Source: Spongiimicrobium salis
GTDB lineage: Bacteria > Bacteroidota > Bacteroidia > Flavobacteriales > Flavobacteriaceae
Direction of reading: 5' to 3'
DNA length: 64,000 nt
NCBI RefSeq assembly: GCF_043678055.1
Contig: NZ_JBHEQA010000001.1
Location: forward strand, 496,001 to 560,000
Numbering within the stretch: position 1 is the stretch's first letter; each line of letters begins with the position of its first letter. A program made the position numbers and the translations under genes. The notes under the pieces are model-generated. The model saw only the letters and a program-made list of their open reading frames with translations. It was not told where the DNA came from and searched no databases. Of this stretch, positions 55,573 to 64,000 are shown piece by piece.

Positions 55573-56220
55573 ATGAAAAAACTAAATGTAGTATTGCTCG
55601 TATGCACAGTATCGTTATTCATGGCTTGTGAAAGCAATGATTCCCCTGAACTTGAAAATGCCGTTCCTCTAGCTACGGAGATAGGTGTGCCCGTTGGAGA
55701 GGGACCTGGTTCTCCTGGCGATCCAACACCTACAGATCTCTGCGACTTACCTGAGATTCCAGAAACCTGTCCGGCTGATCTTGGTGCTCCTGGCACCGCT
55801 GGTGTCACTGCTGTTCCTGTGGATATCATGGGAGATTTTGGCTACTGTTTGGACGAAGCATGGAGCGATCCAGACTTAGCGCCTTTTGAATATGAAGGGG
55901 AGGTTTATGAATATGTAGATGCCGGTACGAATGACCCTACTGCCATTCTATCGATCACGGCAGTGACCTTTCATTACATTACGGAATTGGATGCCTTAAA
56001 CACTACCGCCAAAGATCCTGGATTTGCCACGAAATTTTTTAGATGCGTCGTCAAAATTATTGGTGTTGACGATATTAAAAAATTATTGAAACACTATCGA
56101 AATGGCAGATTGACCAAGAAGATGTTATGGCGAATCGTAAAACGTCAAGCCATACGAAAATTTGGATGGGTAGGTGCTGCAATTTCCTTCTGCGAATTCA
56201 TTAGTTGCATGGCCAAATAA
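55573..56220 (+). CDS. lipoprotein of unknown function
   Basis: 215 residues with a lipoprotein signal (LNVVLLVCTVSLFMACES; lipobox FMAC). Residues 35-75 are Gly/Pro-rich (GVPVGEGPGSPGDPTPTDLC) with several cysteines, followed by an acidic region. The last 60 residues are basic (KHYRNGRLTKKMLWRIVKR) and end in a hydrophobic Cys-containing tail (AISFCEFISCMAK). The mixture is reminiscent of secreted bacteriocin-like precursors, but that is only resemblance. No family was recognised. It stands alone with its own promoter and terminator. Confidence 0.6.
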   Translation: MKKLNVVLLVCTVSLFMACESNDSPELENAVPLATEIGVPVGEGPGSPGDPTPTDLCDLPEIPETCPADLGAPGTAGVTAVPVDIMGDFGYCLDEAWSDPDLAPFEYEGEVYEYVDAGTNDPTAILSITAVTFHYITELDALNTTAKDPGFATKFFRCVVKIIGVDDIKKLLKHYRNGRLTKKMLWRIVKRQAIRKFGWVGAAISFCEFISCMAK

Positions 56221-56247
56221 AAGGCTACAAATTGGCACATTCCATAA

Positions 56248-56293
56248 TTAAGATACAATTCCTCCATCTCCTAGGGGGAATTGTTCTTATCTT
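56248..56293. terminator. bidirectional terminator between convergent genes
   Basis: Arms ACAATTCCTCC and GGGGGAATTGT pair with one mismatch between the stop of the lipoprotein (56220) and the stop of the ggt gene (56300), with outer AAGAT and ATCTT flanks. Confidence 0.65.
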
Positions 56294-56299
56294 AATAGT

Positions 56300-57943
56300 T
56301 CAATGATCCACTACGGCTCCTTTTCCTTCTCCACGGGTATCACTACCCACATCATAGGAACTGATTTTGCCCTCGGTATCCCGGACCACTCTGATTCCAG
56401 AGGCATTTCCAATACTACGTTTTACGACCTGATGTCCTTTGGCCTCTAAATCTTTAACCTGTGATCTGGGCATATGCGTATCCACAAGAATACGGTTAGG
56501 TTCTGCAAACACCAACTTAGGAGCATCTATCGCCTGTTGCATTGGCATTCCAAAATCGATGAGATTAAAAATAATCTGTGGGACATTTTGTGTAATGGTA
56601 TGTCCTCCCGGCGTACCCAAGGCCGCCCATAGTGCTCCATCCTTCATAATAATTACGGGACAATCTCCCGACAACTTATGTCGCCCCGGAAATACATCCA
56701 TTGGGTTTCCTTTAGGTTCGTAAGTGGCATAGGCCATGGAATTGTTCAGCCATATCCCTGTCCCTTCTGGCATCACTCTACTCCCAAATAAATTTCCCAA
56801 AGTTTGGGTAGCACTCACGGTATTACCCCATTGATCCACCACTACAAAATGTGTGGTATTTTTGCTCTCCGCAGCAAAAGGAGGAACAAAAACAGAAGCC
56901 TTATTCCTATCAATGGCCATTGCTTCGGCCCTTAACGCCTCTTTTGATAAGATACTATCAATAGGGGCTTCGGTAATTTCCGGGTCAAATGAATAGGCCA
57001 AACGCGCCTTATAGGATGCTTTAGTCATTTCGGCAAAAAGATGTAAATAGTCCGATGAATTATGTGTTAATTCTTCGGAAGCAAATTGTTCCATGATACC
57101 CAGGTTCACAAAAGCAGGAAACGAGTTAGCAGGTAAGGAAGCCGTATATACGTCGTATCCCTTATAATGATACTGCAGGGGATCCCACCACTCTGCTCTA
57201 TTATTTTTAAGGTCTTCCATGGAAAGAAAACTTTCAACTGCATCCATTTTTGCGGCAATTTTCTTTCCTAGTGTTCCGGTATAAAAATCTGTAGTACCGC
57301 TACTGGCAATACGATCATAGGTTGTTGCTAAATCGGTCTGTACCAAAAGATCCCCTTCTTCCAAAGGAACTCCGTCCTTTCCATAAAATTCTTTCGTATA
57401 GGGTGAAAAATCTTCAAAAGCAATGGCGATCCATTTCGCCGTATTCGGGCTAATTTCAAATCCATTCCTAGCATGATCTATAGCATGGTCAAAAAGCGTA
57501 TTCCATTCCAAGCTTCCATAGTCTTTATGCATCATGGCCCAAGCATTGAGGTTTCCCGGTGTGGAAATTGACTTTGGTCCTACTCTATTTTCCATAAAAT
57601 TGGGGGTCGGGGCTCGCATCAGGTCAGCATTGGACTTTGCAGGAAATCTTCCACTCGCATTCAGAAAACGGACGCTTTCTTCTTTGGCATCATACACCAG
57701 AATAGTTCCGTAACCCCCAAGTCCCGACATCATAGGTTCTACTACATTCAAAGTGGCCGCTATGGCTATGGCCGCATCAAATGCCGTTCCTCCTTGCTGC
57801 AGTATATCCATCCCTGCCTGGGTTGCCAAGGGATGGGCAGAGGCCACACTTCCAATAGGAGGGCCTTGTTTTTTTTCATCGGCACATGCCCCAAAAATAA
57901 GGAGCACGCAGCCCAATATAGTACTTAAAAATAGTTGCTTCAT
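56300..57943 (-). CDS. ggt: gamma-glutamyltransferase, lipoprotein form
   Basis: 547 residues. The lipoprotein signal LLIFGACADEKK anchors it in the envelope. The conserved elements are SAHPLATQAGMDILQQGG near the start, the catalytic Thr in NTTHFVVVDQWGN (about 366), LNNSMAYAT and GTPGGHTITQNVPQ. It should self-cleave before the Thr into large and small subunits and hydrolyse or transfer the gamma-glutamyl group of glutathione and related peptides. The length is normal. Nothing odd was seen. Confidence 0.9.
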   Translation of the reverse strand: MKQLFLSTILGCVLLIFGACADEKKQGPPIGSVASAHPLATQAGMDILQQGGTAFDAAIAIAATLNVVEPMMSGLGGYGTILVYDAKEESVRFLNASGRFPAKSNADLMRAPTPNFMENRVGPKSISTPGNLNAWAMMHKDYGSLEWNTLFDHAIDHARNGFEISPNTAKWIAIAFEDFSPYTKEFYGKDGVPLEEGDLLVQTDLATTYDRIASSGTTDFYTGTLGKKIAAKMDAVESFLSMEDLKNNRAEWWDPLQYHYKGYDVYTASLPANSFPAFVNLGIMEQFASEELTHNSSDYLHLFAEMTKASYKARLAYSFDPEITEAPIDSILSKEALRAEAMAIDRNKASVFVPPFAAESKNTTHFVVVDQWGNTVSATQTLGNLFGSRVMPEGTGIWLNNSMAYATYEPKGNPMDVFPGRHKLSGDCPVIIMKDGALWAALGTPGGHTITQNVPQIIFNLIDFGMPMQQAIDAPKLVFAEPNRILVDTHMPRSQVKDLEAKGHQVVKRSIGNASGIRVVRDTEGKISSYDVGSDTRGEGKGAVVDH

Positions 57944-58086
57944 TTTCTAAGGTTTAAAGGCTTGCCTAAACTTACATCAAATAAGTGCCTTAACGCTCAT
58001 TTTTTGGAAAGAATTTGGATCATCTACAAAACCAGGCTACAAAAAAACGTAACTTTAAGTTTCCAATATATACTTAAACCTTTCGC

Positions 58087-59472
58087 ATGTATTGCATTGT
58101 AGATATTGAAACCACTGGAAACGGCATCAAAGGGAATAAAATCACAGAGATCTCTATATTTAAATTTGATGGAGAACGTATTGTTGACGAATTCACCTCC
58201 CTCGTCAATCCAGAATGTGAAATTCCCTATTTTATTACAGGTCTAACGGGTATCGATAATGCCCTAGTGCGGGATGCGCCCGTTTTATCGGAAATCAGCG
58301 ATCAGCTTTTGGAAATCATGAAAGATTGCATTTTTGTGGCCCACAGTGTAAATTTCGATTATAATGTCATTCAGAACGAGTTTAAAAACTTGGGCATCAA
58401 TTTTGTCAAAAAGAAACTTTGTACCGTTCGATTGTCCAGAAAGTTAATTCCTGGATATCGTTCGTACAGTTTAGGAAAGTTGTGCAGTGCATTGGGAATA
58501 CCGTTAACAGACCGTCATCGGGCCAGAGGGGATGCACATGCTACGGTATTATTATTTCAACAGCTTTTAAATGTAGAAGGTGCACCAGCGGTATTCAAAA
58601 GCTTTTTAAATGCGCGATCTCAAGAGGCGACCCTTCCCCCTTCCCTTTCGCGAGAAGTCTACGATAGCCTTCCTCAAAAGGCTGGAATCTATTATTTTAA
58701 GGATAAGAAAGGGGAAATCATCTACATTGGAAAAGCCAAAAATATCAAGAAGCGGGTACTGAGTCATTTTTATGATAAATCGAATAAGGAAATCTTGATG
58801 TGCCAGGATACCGCAACTATTGATTTTGAACTTTCCGGAAGCGAACTCCTTGCTTTGCTCATGGAATCTGCAGCAATTAAAGGGCATTTCCCTAAATATA
58901 ATCGTGCCCAAAAAAGAAAGCTGCCCCAATATGGTATCTTCACCTACGAAGATAGAAATGGAATACAACACTTGGCGTTCAATACGCTAAAACTTGTTCC
59001 CAAGCCACTGCTACATTTTCATCGTCTTTCCGATTGTCGTCTTTATTTGGAACAAATTTGCAAAAGCTTTCAACTGTGCCCTAAATATTGTCATTTACAG
59101 GAGCAGGTACCTCATTGCTCGCACTATGCCATTAACAGCTGTGAAGGGGTCTGTAGAGGAACGGAGGCGCCTGCAAGCTATAATCAAAAAGTAAGGGAAG
59201 CCATACAAGAAATTACACCTTCACAAAACAACATTGTTATTCGGGAAAAAGGAAGGACACCACATGAAGATAGCATAGTATTACTAAAAGATGCCTCTTA
59301 CGTAGGTTACGGGTTTATTGAGAAGGAGATGGATATCTCTTCTTTTGCGGATATTGAAGCCCATATTATTCGACAGAAGAATACCATTGAAACCGAAAGC
59401 ATTTTGCGCAGCTATATTCAAAAACATCCACAGAATGCGTACACAATGGATTATAAAACCATAGTACCATAG
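58087..59472 (+). CDS. DEDDh exonuclease fused to a GIY-YIG nuclease domain
   Basis: 461 residues. The exonuclease domain (1-165) has VDIETTGNGIKGNKITEIS, VAHSVNFDYNVI and HRARGDAHAT, the DEDDh residues of the DnaQ/PolC epsilon type. The GIY-YIG domain (about 200-280) has KAGIYYFKDKKGEIIYIGKA and IKKRVLSHF, as in UvrC and Cho. A cysteine-rich C-terminal segment follows (FQLCPKYCHLQ, CSHYAINSCEGVC). This fusion is common in Bacteroidota and related to the UvrC-like DNA repair nucleases. It probably acts in repair. Neither nuclease domain lacks a visible key residue. Confidence 0.85.
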   Translation: MYCIVDIETTGNGIKGNKITEISIFKFDGERIVDEFTSLVNPECEIPYFITGLTGIDNALVRDAPVLSEISDQLLEIMKDCIFVAHSVNFDYNVIQNEFKNLGINFVKKKLCTVRLSRKLIPGYRSYSLGKLCSALGIPLTDRHRARGDAHATVLLFQQLLNVEGAPAVFKSFLNARSQEATLPPSLSREVYDSLPQKAGIYYFKDKKGEIIYIGKAKNIKKRVLSHFYDKSNKEILMCQDTATIDFELSGSELLALLMESAAIKGHFPKYNRAQKRKLPQYGIFTYEDRNGIQHLAFNTLKLVPKPLLHFHRLSDCRLYLEQICKSFQLCPKYCHLQEQVPHCSHYAINSCEGVCRGTEAPASYNQKVREAIQEITPSQNNIVIREKGRTPHEDSIVLLKDASYVGYGFIEKEMDISSFADIEAHIIRQKNTIETESILRSYIQKHPQNAYTMDYKTIVP

Positions 59473-59499
59473 CCTTTTATTCCGGTCCGGAATCTGGCC

Positions 59500-59514
59500 C
59501 AAGAGGTTTTCTTG
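59500..59514 (+). terminator. weak hairpin after the exonuclease gene
   Basis: A 5-bp stem CAAGA/TCTTG with a 5-nt loop, followed by a T-rich run, 28 bp after the stop at 59472. The short stem makes this tentative. Confidence 0.3.
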
Positions 59515-59610
59515 TTATTTTTTCATCTTATGATACATGCGAATGATGAACCGTATCCAAAAAATCAAAATAACACCGAAGAAAATAGCATATAATCCTA
59601 TAAAATCCAT
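59515..59610 (-). CDS. 31-residue single-pass membrane protein
   Basis: The ATG on the minus strand at 59610 encodes MDFIGLYAIFFGVILIFWIR followed by a basic tail (FIIRMYHKMKK) and stops at 59515. It has one strong hydrophobic helix with a positively charged C-terminus, the layout of small membrane proteins. It overlaps the putative terminator of the neighbouring gene. It is too short to recognise a family and could be chance. Confidence 0.4.
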   Translation of the reverse strand: MDFIGLYAIFFGVILIFWIRFIIRMYHKMKK

Positions 59611-59881
59611 AGCTTTTTCTACTTTAAGTACTAAAGGACTTCGTCGCTAAGACATCCTCCATAGAACATATTGAACGTGGGTATTAAAACCTGCACATAC
59701 CTATTTTTTCTCAAAAACATATATTTTCCAATGCAGTTTTACTTAAAGGTAGTAATTATTCCTACAAGACTTTATAAAAAAATTAAGATTTCATTAACAA
59801 TTATAAAATTCCAAATGAATTCGTTATTTCGATGAAATATCTTCGATTAAACCTTTGATAACTAATTATTTAAAAATCTAT

Positions 59882-61294
59882 TTATTTTAAGGTAGACGGA
59901 CAAACATAGGCAGTCACCTCCATCCCGGCTTCCTTCATAGCGGCAAAGCCACCTTTTACATCAATGAGATCATGTATCCCCCTACTCTTTAAAATAGAAG
60001 CAGCGATGACCGATCGATATCCCCCTGCACAATGGACATAGAAAGTATCTTCCATAGGGAATTCATCCATATGTTCATTGATAAAATCCAAAGGTGTATT
60101 ATGGGCAGAAACCACATGTTCTGCCTGAAATTCGCTTTCCTTACGCACATCGTAAATCAAAGTTTTTCCCTGGCTGGAACGCGCCTGTAATTCCACTGCA
60201 TCAATTGAAACGATACTATCGTATTCCCTGTCCGCTTCTTTCCAAGCCTCAAAACCACCATCCAGATATCCTAGCGTTCCATCAAAGCCGACCCTAGACA
60301 GGCGTGTAATGGTCTCCTCTTCCCTTCCTACTGGGGCAACCAAAAGAATGGGCTGCGCGGTATCAGCGATCAAAGCACCCACCCAAGGAGCAAAGCTGCC
60401 ATCTAATCCTATAAATATGGATCTAGGAATGTGTCCTTGCACAAACTCGTTTTGATGCCGAACATCTAAAACTACGGCATGGGTATCGTTCACTGCTTTT
60501 TCAAAGGCTTCCGGAGAAAGTGCTGTTGTTCCACGCTGGAGCACATCGGCAATATCTTCATAACCTTCTTTATTCATTTTTACGTTTAAAGGAAAATACT
60601 TCGGTGGAGGCAATAATCCTTCCGTTACTTCTTTTATAAATTCTTCCCTTGTCATATCTTCTCGAAGGGCATAATTCATTTTCTTCTGGTTTCCCAAGGT
60701 ATCCACGGTCTCTTTCATCATATTCTTGCCACAGGCAGAACCGGCACCATGGGCAGGGTACACAATAACATCATTGGCCAAGGGCATAATTTTAAGTCGA
60801 AGGCTATCGTAGAGCATGCTGGCCAGATCTTCCTGGGTCATATTAGCTGCTTTTTGTGCCAAATCCGGACGTCCTACATCTCCCAGAAATAAGGTGTCTC
60901 CGGAAAATATAGCATGGTCTTTACCCTTTGAATCTTTTAGTAAATAGGTAGTGCTTTCCATGGTATGTCCCGGAGTATGTAGTACTTGAAGGGTTAACTC
61001 CCCTATAGAAAATTCTTGACCATCCGCTGCAATGACCGCCTCAAAAGCAGGGTTCGCATTGGGGCCGTACACAATAGGAGCGCCCGTTTCCTTAGAAAGG
61101 GTCACATGTCCGCTTACAAAGTCGGCATGAAAATGGGTCTCAAAAATATACTTGATTTTTGCATTGCGCGATTTGGCCTTTTTTATATAAGGCCCAACCT
61201 CTCGCAGCGGGTCTATTATGGCAACTTCTCCTTGACTTTCGATGTAGTAGGCACCTTGTGCCAAACATCCCGTATACATTTGCTCTATAATCAT
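59882..61294 (-). CDS. metallo-beta-lactamase fold plus two rhodanese domains (persulfide dioxygenase-like)
   Basis: 470 residues. The MBL domain (1-230) has ETHFHADFVSGH (about 52-63), HTPGHTMEST and SGDTLFLGDVGRPDL, as in ETHE1-like persulfide dioxygenases. The first rhodanese domain (about 265-355) has VVLDVRHQNEFVQGHI, but where the active-site Cys should be the sequence reads LLVAPVGREEE, so it is probably inactive. The second (about 370-465) has YDVRKESEFQAEHV and FYVHCAGGYRS, with the Cys. It likely oxidises persulfides or handles sulfane sulfur. It follows the SulP gene by 31 bp, so the operon joins sulfur transport and metabolism. Confidence 0.85.
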   Translation of the reverse strand: MIIEQMYTGCLAQGAYYIESQGEVAIIDPLREVGPYIKKAKSRNAKIKYIFETHFHADFVSGHVTLSKETGAPIVYGPNANPAFEAVIAADGQEFSIGELTLQVLHTPGHTMESTTYLLKDSKGKDHAIFSGDTLFLGDVGRPDLAQKAANMTQEDLASMLYDSLRLKIMPLANDVIVYPAHGAGSACGKNMMKETVDTLGNQKKMNYALREDMTREEFIKEVTEGLLPPPKYFPLNVKMNKEGYEDIADVLQRGTTALSPEAFEKAVNDTHAVVLDVRHQNEFVQGHIPRSIFIGLDGSFAPWVGALIADTAQPILLVAPVGREEETITRLSRVGFDGTLGYLDGGFEAWKEADREYDSIVSIDAVELQARSSQGKTLIYDVRKESEFQAEHVVSAHNTPLDFINEHMDEFPMEDTFYVHCAGGYRSVIAASILKSRGIHDLIDVKGGFAAMKEAGMEVTAYVCPSTLK

Positions 61295-61325
61295 CTCCTA
61301 AAATTTATTGTGTTATTGGGTGTTG

Positions 61326-63059
61326 TTACACCTTACTTTCAATTTGATTTTGATATGCTACTTTTCCTTGAAGGTCGGACAGCGATGTGGGATCATCAAA
61401 ATAGGCGACCGCCTCCTTCGTTTTTACAAACAAAAACTTCCGATCCAACACATTGATGATACCGCTGTTGAATATAATATCTCTTGTGGGGCCTATTGCT
61501 CCGGCCACATAAAACTGTAATCCTTGCGCATGAATATCATGGATTAGTTTTATCAACATTTTTGTCGCTGTGGAATCGATATAATTGATGGCTTCCGCAT
61601 TTAAAATAATCCCTTTCAATGGGTTTCCTTTTTCCCGTATGTGTTTAAAAAGTTGTTTTTTAAAAAAAGCGGCATTGCCAAAATACAATTGGGCATCGAA
61701 ACGTACAATGAGCAGGTCATCTCGAATAATCAACTCCTCTCCAAAACGATTGACGTTTTTATAATAGTCCGAATTTCTTATGTTTCCCAATACGGCAAAA
61801 TGAGGTTTGGAGGTGCGATAGACCATCAATAATAAGGCAAAGAGCACCCCAATGAGGATTCCTTCTGTTATTCCCACAAAAAGGGTAATCAAAAAAGTGA
61901 ACACCAAAACCACAAATTCATCCTTTCGATGTTTCCAAAGGTTCTTTGCGTAGGCTACATCGATTAATCCAAATACAGATACCATAATGATCGAAGCTAA
62001 GGCGGCCTTTGGAAGGTAAAAGAACAAGGGTGTTAGGAACAAGAGGGTAACTATAACCATGACCACGCTCAAGAGCGTTGCCAAAGGTGTTTTAGCTCCG
62101 GATTCCCCGTTAATTGCTGATCGGGAAAAGCTGGCCGTAACCGGATAGGATTGAAAAAAGGACCCCAACATATTGGAAGCGCCCAAGGCCACCAATTCCT
62201 GATTGGCATCTATGGTTTCTATACCACTTTTATCCTCAAGGGCTTTGCCAATGGAGATAGCTTCCATATAGCCCACCAACGCCAAGGTAAGGGCAATAGG
62301 CCATAAATCCAATACTTCTTGGACTTCAAAATCTGGCATTTTAAAACTGGGCAAACCCCTTTGGATTTTACCAACGATCTGAACTCCTTGTGCAGTCATA
62401 TCTAGATAATACACGGCTAGAATACCTAGAACAACTACAAACAGGATAGATGGAATTTTTCGATTCCACTGCTTCAGGCCAACGATCAATGCAATACCTA
62501 GAAGACCTATCACAAGATCGTAGCTATTGGTTTTGGGCAATTCGGCAAAGGCATTCACCACCAATTGATGAAATTGATTGCTTCGTTCTATCTGCGTCCC
62601 CGTTAAGTGCTTCAATTGACTGAACATAATAATCAAAGCAGCTCCTGAAGTGAATCCACTAATCACGGGTTTAGATAAAAAGTTTACGAGAAATCCCATG
62701 CGCAATATGCCCAACACTAACTGAAAGGCACCTACCATAAAAGATAAAAGAAGTGCCATAGCAATGTAGTTTTCCAAGCCGGTTATTCCCAAAGTCCCCA
62801 AACCGGCAGCCACCAAAAGGGAGTCCATTGCCACGGGTCCAATCGCCAATTGTCTGGAAGTCCCCAGAATGGCATACATGATCAATGGAAAAACAGCCGC
62901 ATAAAGTCCGTATACTGGTGGCATTCCTGCTATTATGGCATAAGCCATTCCCTGAGGAATGAGAATAATACCCAGGGTAATCCCAGCGACTAGATCCTTG
63001 GAAAAATCCGCTTTTCTATACTTGGGCAGCCATGATATGATCGGAAAAAATTGTTGCAT
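61326..63059 (-). CDS. SulP-family anion transporter with STAS domain
   Basis: 577 residues. It has SulP motifs PQGMAYAIIAGMPPVYGLY and SRQLAIGPVAMDSLL, about 12 membrane segments over residues 20-420, then a cytoplasmic STAS domain from about 440 (RFDAQLYFGNAAFFKKQL, NYIDSTATKMLIKL). It is expected to carry sulfate or another small anion such as bicarbonate. Its stop lies 31 bp before the start of the MBL-rhodanese gene, which favours a sulfur substrate. Confidence 0.88.
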   Translation of the reverse strand: MQQFFPIISWLPKYRKADFSKDLVAGITLGIILIPQGMAYAIIAGMPPVYGLYAAVFPLIMYAILGTSRQLAIGPVAMDSLLVAAGLGTLGITGLENYIAMALLLSFMVGAFQLVLGILRMGFLVNFLSKPVISGFTSGAALIIMFSQLKHLTGTQIERSNQFHQLVVNAFAELPKTNSYDLVIGLLGIALIVGLKQWNRKIPSILFVVVLGILAVYYLDMTAQGVQIVGKIQRGLPSFKMPDFEVQEVLDLWPIALTLALVGYMEAISIGKALEDKSGIETIDANQELVALGASNMLGSFFQSYPVTASFSRSAINGESGAKTPLATLLSVVMVIVTLLFLTPLFFYLPKAALASIIMVSVFGLIDVAYAKNLWKHRKDEFVVLVFTFLITLFVGITEGILIGVLFALLLMVYRTSKPHFAVLGNIRNSDYYKNVNRFGEELIIRDDLLIVRFDAQLYFGNAAFFKKQLFKHIREKGNPLKGIILNAEAINYIDSTATKMLIKLIHDIHAQGLQFYVAGAIGPTRDIIFNSGIINVLDRKFLFVKTKEAVAYFDDPTSLSDLQGKVAYQNQIESKV

Positions 63060-63133
63060 TGCTCAAATTTATGATTAAATCCATGAACCCAACGTAACCA
63101 AAGTTACCCAAGGGTTCTCTTGTTGTGCGCACT

Positions 63134-63787
63134 TTAATCTTCAAAGGCCGCTGACAACACCCCCATTAATCCACAATCATTGGGGTGAGCACTGGTTTTT
63201 AATAGTTGTTCGGTGGTAAATTGCCCTCCGTAAACCGGCATTGTAGCTTCTTTGTCCGCCCCATATTGTAGCAATAGACGAATCCCTTCGGCCAAATTAT
63301 GCGGAATCTGTTGTCGCCATAATTCCACGCCATTATTCCCCGCATAATGTAACAAAGTTGCACGATGTCCAAACTGAGAACGATGGTTAACCAGTTGGGG
63401 CGCTGCTTTTAGTTGCCCTTCCAAACCTTCCAAATTCCCTTCCAATAGGTTATTTACTGCAGTTTCAAATTCAAGATCATAAGATTGATTTTGTTGCTTT
63501 ACGATAGTCCAGTCGGCAAATCCATATTGATTGGCCACCGTATGCTTACAATCGGCCAGTGTAAAGTTTAAAGCAAAAATTTCGGGAACGGGCCATCCCA
63601 GATAAGAAGGATGGTAATTGTTAATTTCAACTGCTATTGCCGCATTCCGCGCTTGGAATCCTTCCCACATTCTAGTAGTAATACCATTTAAATAATCATA
63701 CACTGAGGTGTAGGTTGTTGCCGGTAAAAGTATATCTCCATAAAATGCCCTTAGATCCTGAACTATTTGAGCTTGATATAGTTTCAT
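63134..63787 (-). CDS. ankyrin-repeat-containing protein
   Basis: 217 residues. The C-terminal half has ankyrin-like repeats (QLVNHRSQFGHRATLLHYAG and IRLLLQYGADKEATMPVYGG), two or three in number. The N-terminal half is unrecognised, with many aromatic residues (YHPSYLGWPVPEIFALNF). There is no signal peptide. It lies upstream of the SulP gene on the same strand with a 75-bp gap and may not be linked in function. Confidence 0.7.
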   Translation of the reverse strand: MKLYQAQIVQDLRAFYGDILLPATTYTSVYDYLNGITTRMWEGFQARNAAIAVEINNYHPSYLGWPVPEIFALNFTLADCKHTVANQYGFADWTIVKQQNQSYDLEFETAVNNLLEGNLEGLEGQLKAAPQLVNHRSQFGHRATLLHYAGNNGVELWRQQIPHNLAEGIRLLLQYGADKEATMPVYGGQFTTEQLLKTSAHPNDCGLMGVLSAAFED

Positions 63788-63830
63788 TGTTTTGGTTTGG
63801 TTTATTTTTAAACGAAGTTTCTCTCCTTCA

Positions 63831-64000
63831 CTACTTCCGCTGGGCCTTTATGTATACTTCAATGGCATCAGGGCGATCATTGACATACTTTAATATCGTT
63901 TGTCCTTCAGGGGTTTGGTCAATAATTGCCGGAATGGAATTCGTGGTCAAAAACCATCCGGAAGGCAGTACCACATCATTTCGATTTCGTCCAAAAGTCC
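63831..64000 (-). CDS. C-terminal fragment of a gene cut by the window edge
   Basis: The minus-strand frame is open from the window edge to a TAG at 63831, 56 residues, containing VVLPSGWFLTTNSIPAII and EGQTILKYVNDRPDAIEVY. This reads like a real protein end. The family was not recognised. Confidence 0.55.
   Translation of the reverse strand, partial: TFGRNRNDVVLPSGWFLTTNSIPAIIDQTPEGQTILKYVNDRPDAIEVYIKAQRK

Noticed and set aside
1..64000. CRISPR arrays, tRNA or rRNA genes, insertion sequences
   Set aside because: No regularly spaced repeats, no cloverleaf or rRNA signature and no transposase or integrase was seen on either strand.

Overview
The window is AT-rich chromosomal DNA from a member of the Bacteroidota, most likely a marine-type Flavobacteriaceae. 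The evidence is the TAnnTTTG type promoter elements, the weak or absent Shine-Dalgarno sequences, the many lipoprotein signal peptides, the TPR-HisKA_3 histidine kinases, and the SulP, persulfide-dioxygenase-like and GIY-YIG/exonuclease families. No rRNA, tRNA, CRISPR array or insertion sequence was seen.

Region 1 (1-4090) holds a large cytoplasmic NACHT-type STAND NTPase. Region 2 (4090-20516) is a run of minus-strand genes rich in proteases and two-component signalling: a membrane-anchored trypsin-like protease with a secreted partner, a metzincin-like metalloprotease, and two paralogous modules of subtilase, small companion protein and TPR sensor kinase. One module also carries a NarL-type response regulator and a small membrane protein. 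A decayed third kinase copy lies at 7754-8045. Region 3 (20879-34343) carries two giant unrecognised proteins (1805 and 1446 residues), an orphan LuxR regulator and an unrecognised 801-residue protein.

Most transcription units of regions 2 and 3 have the same 18-bp dyad upstream, ATMCCY-N6-RGGKAT, which can be read as two NarL-type heptamers spaced by 2 bp. Copies lie at 7656, 9561, 10842, 15076, 20575 and 20743, with a degenerate one at 34497. This suggests one regulon tying the proteases, kinases and giant proteins together, and it is the best candidate here for an undescribed system.

Region 4 (34786-39904) has a small outer-membrane barrel, then a fusion of NACHT NTPase, multispanning membrane region and glycerophosphodiester phosphodiesterase, with a convergent small gene sharing a motif with the first NACHT protein. 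Region 5 (40117-53149) is a co-directional signalling cluster: TPR sensor kinase, response regulator, M48 protease, FHA-ABC transporter, LEA14-like lipoprotein, Ser/Thr kinase with WG repeats, PP2C phosphatase, CsgG-like protein and three further envelope proteins. The barrel gene at 34786 and the M48 gene at 43177 have matching promoter blocks with identical internal spacing and identical distance to the start codon.

Region 6 (53200-64000) is ordinary: nucleoside deaminase, alpha/beta hydrolase, LytTR regulator, a lipoprotein, gamma-glutamyltransferase, an exonuclease/GIY-YIG protein, a metallo-beta-lactamase/rhodanese protein with a SulP transporter, and an ankyrin-like protein.
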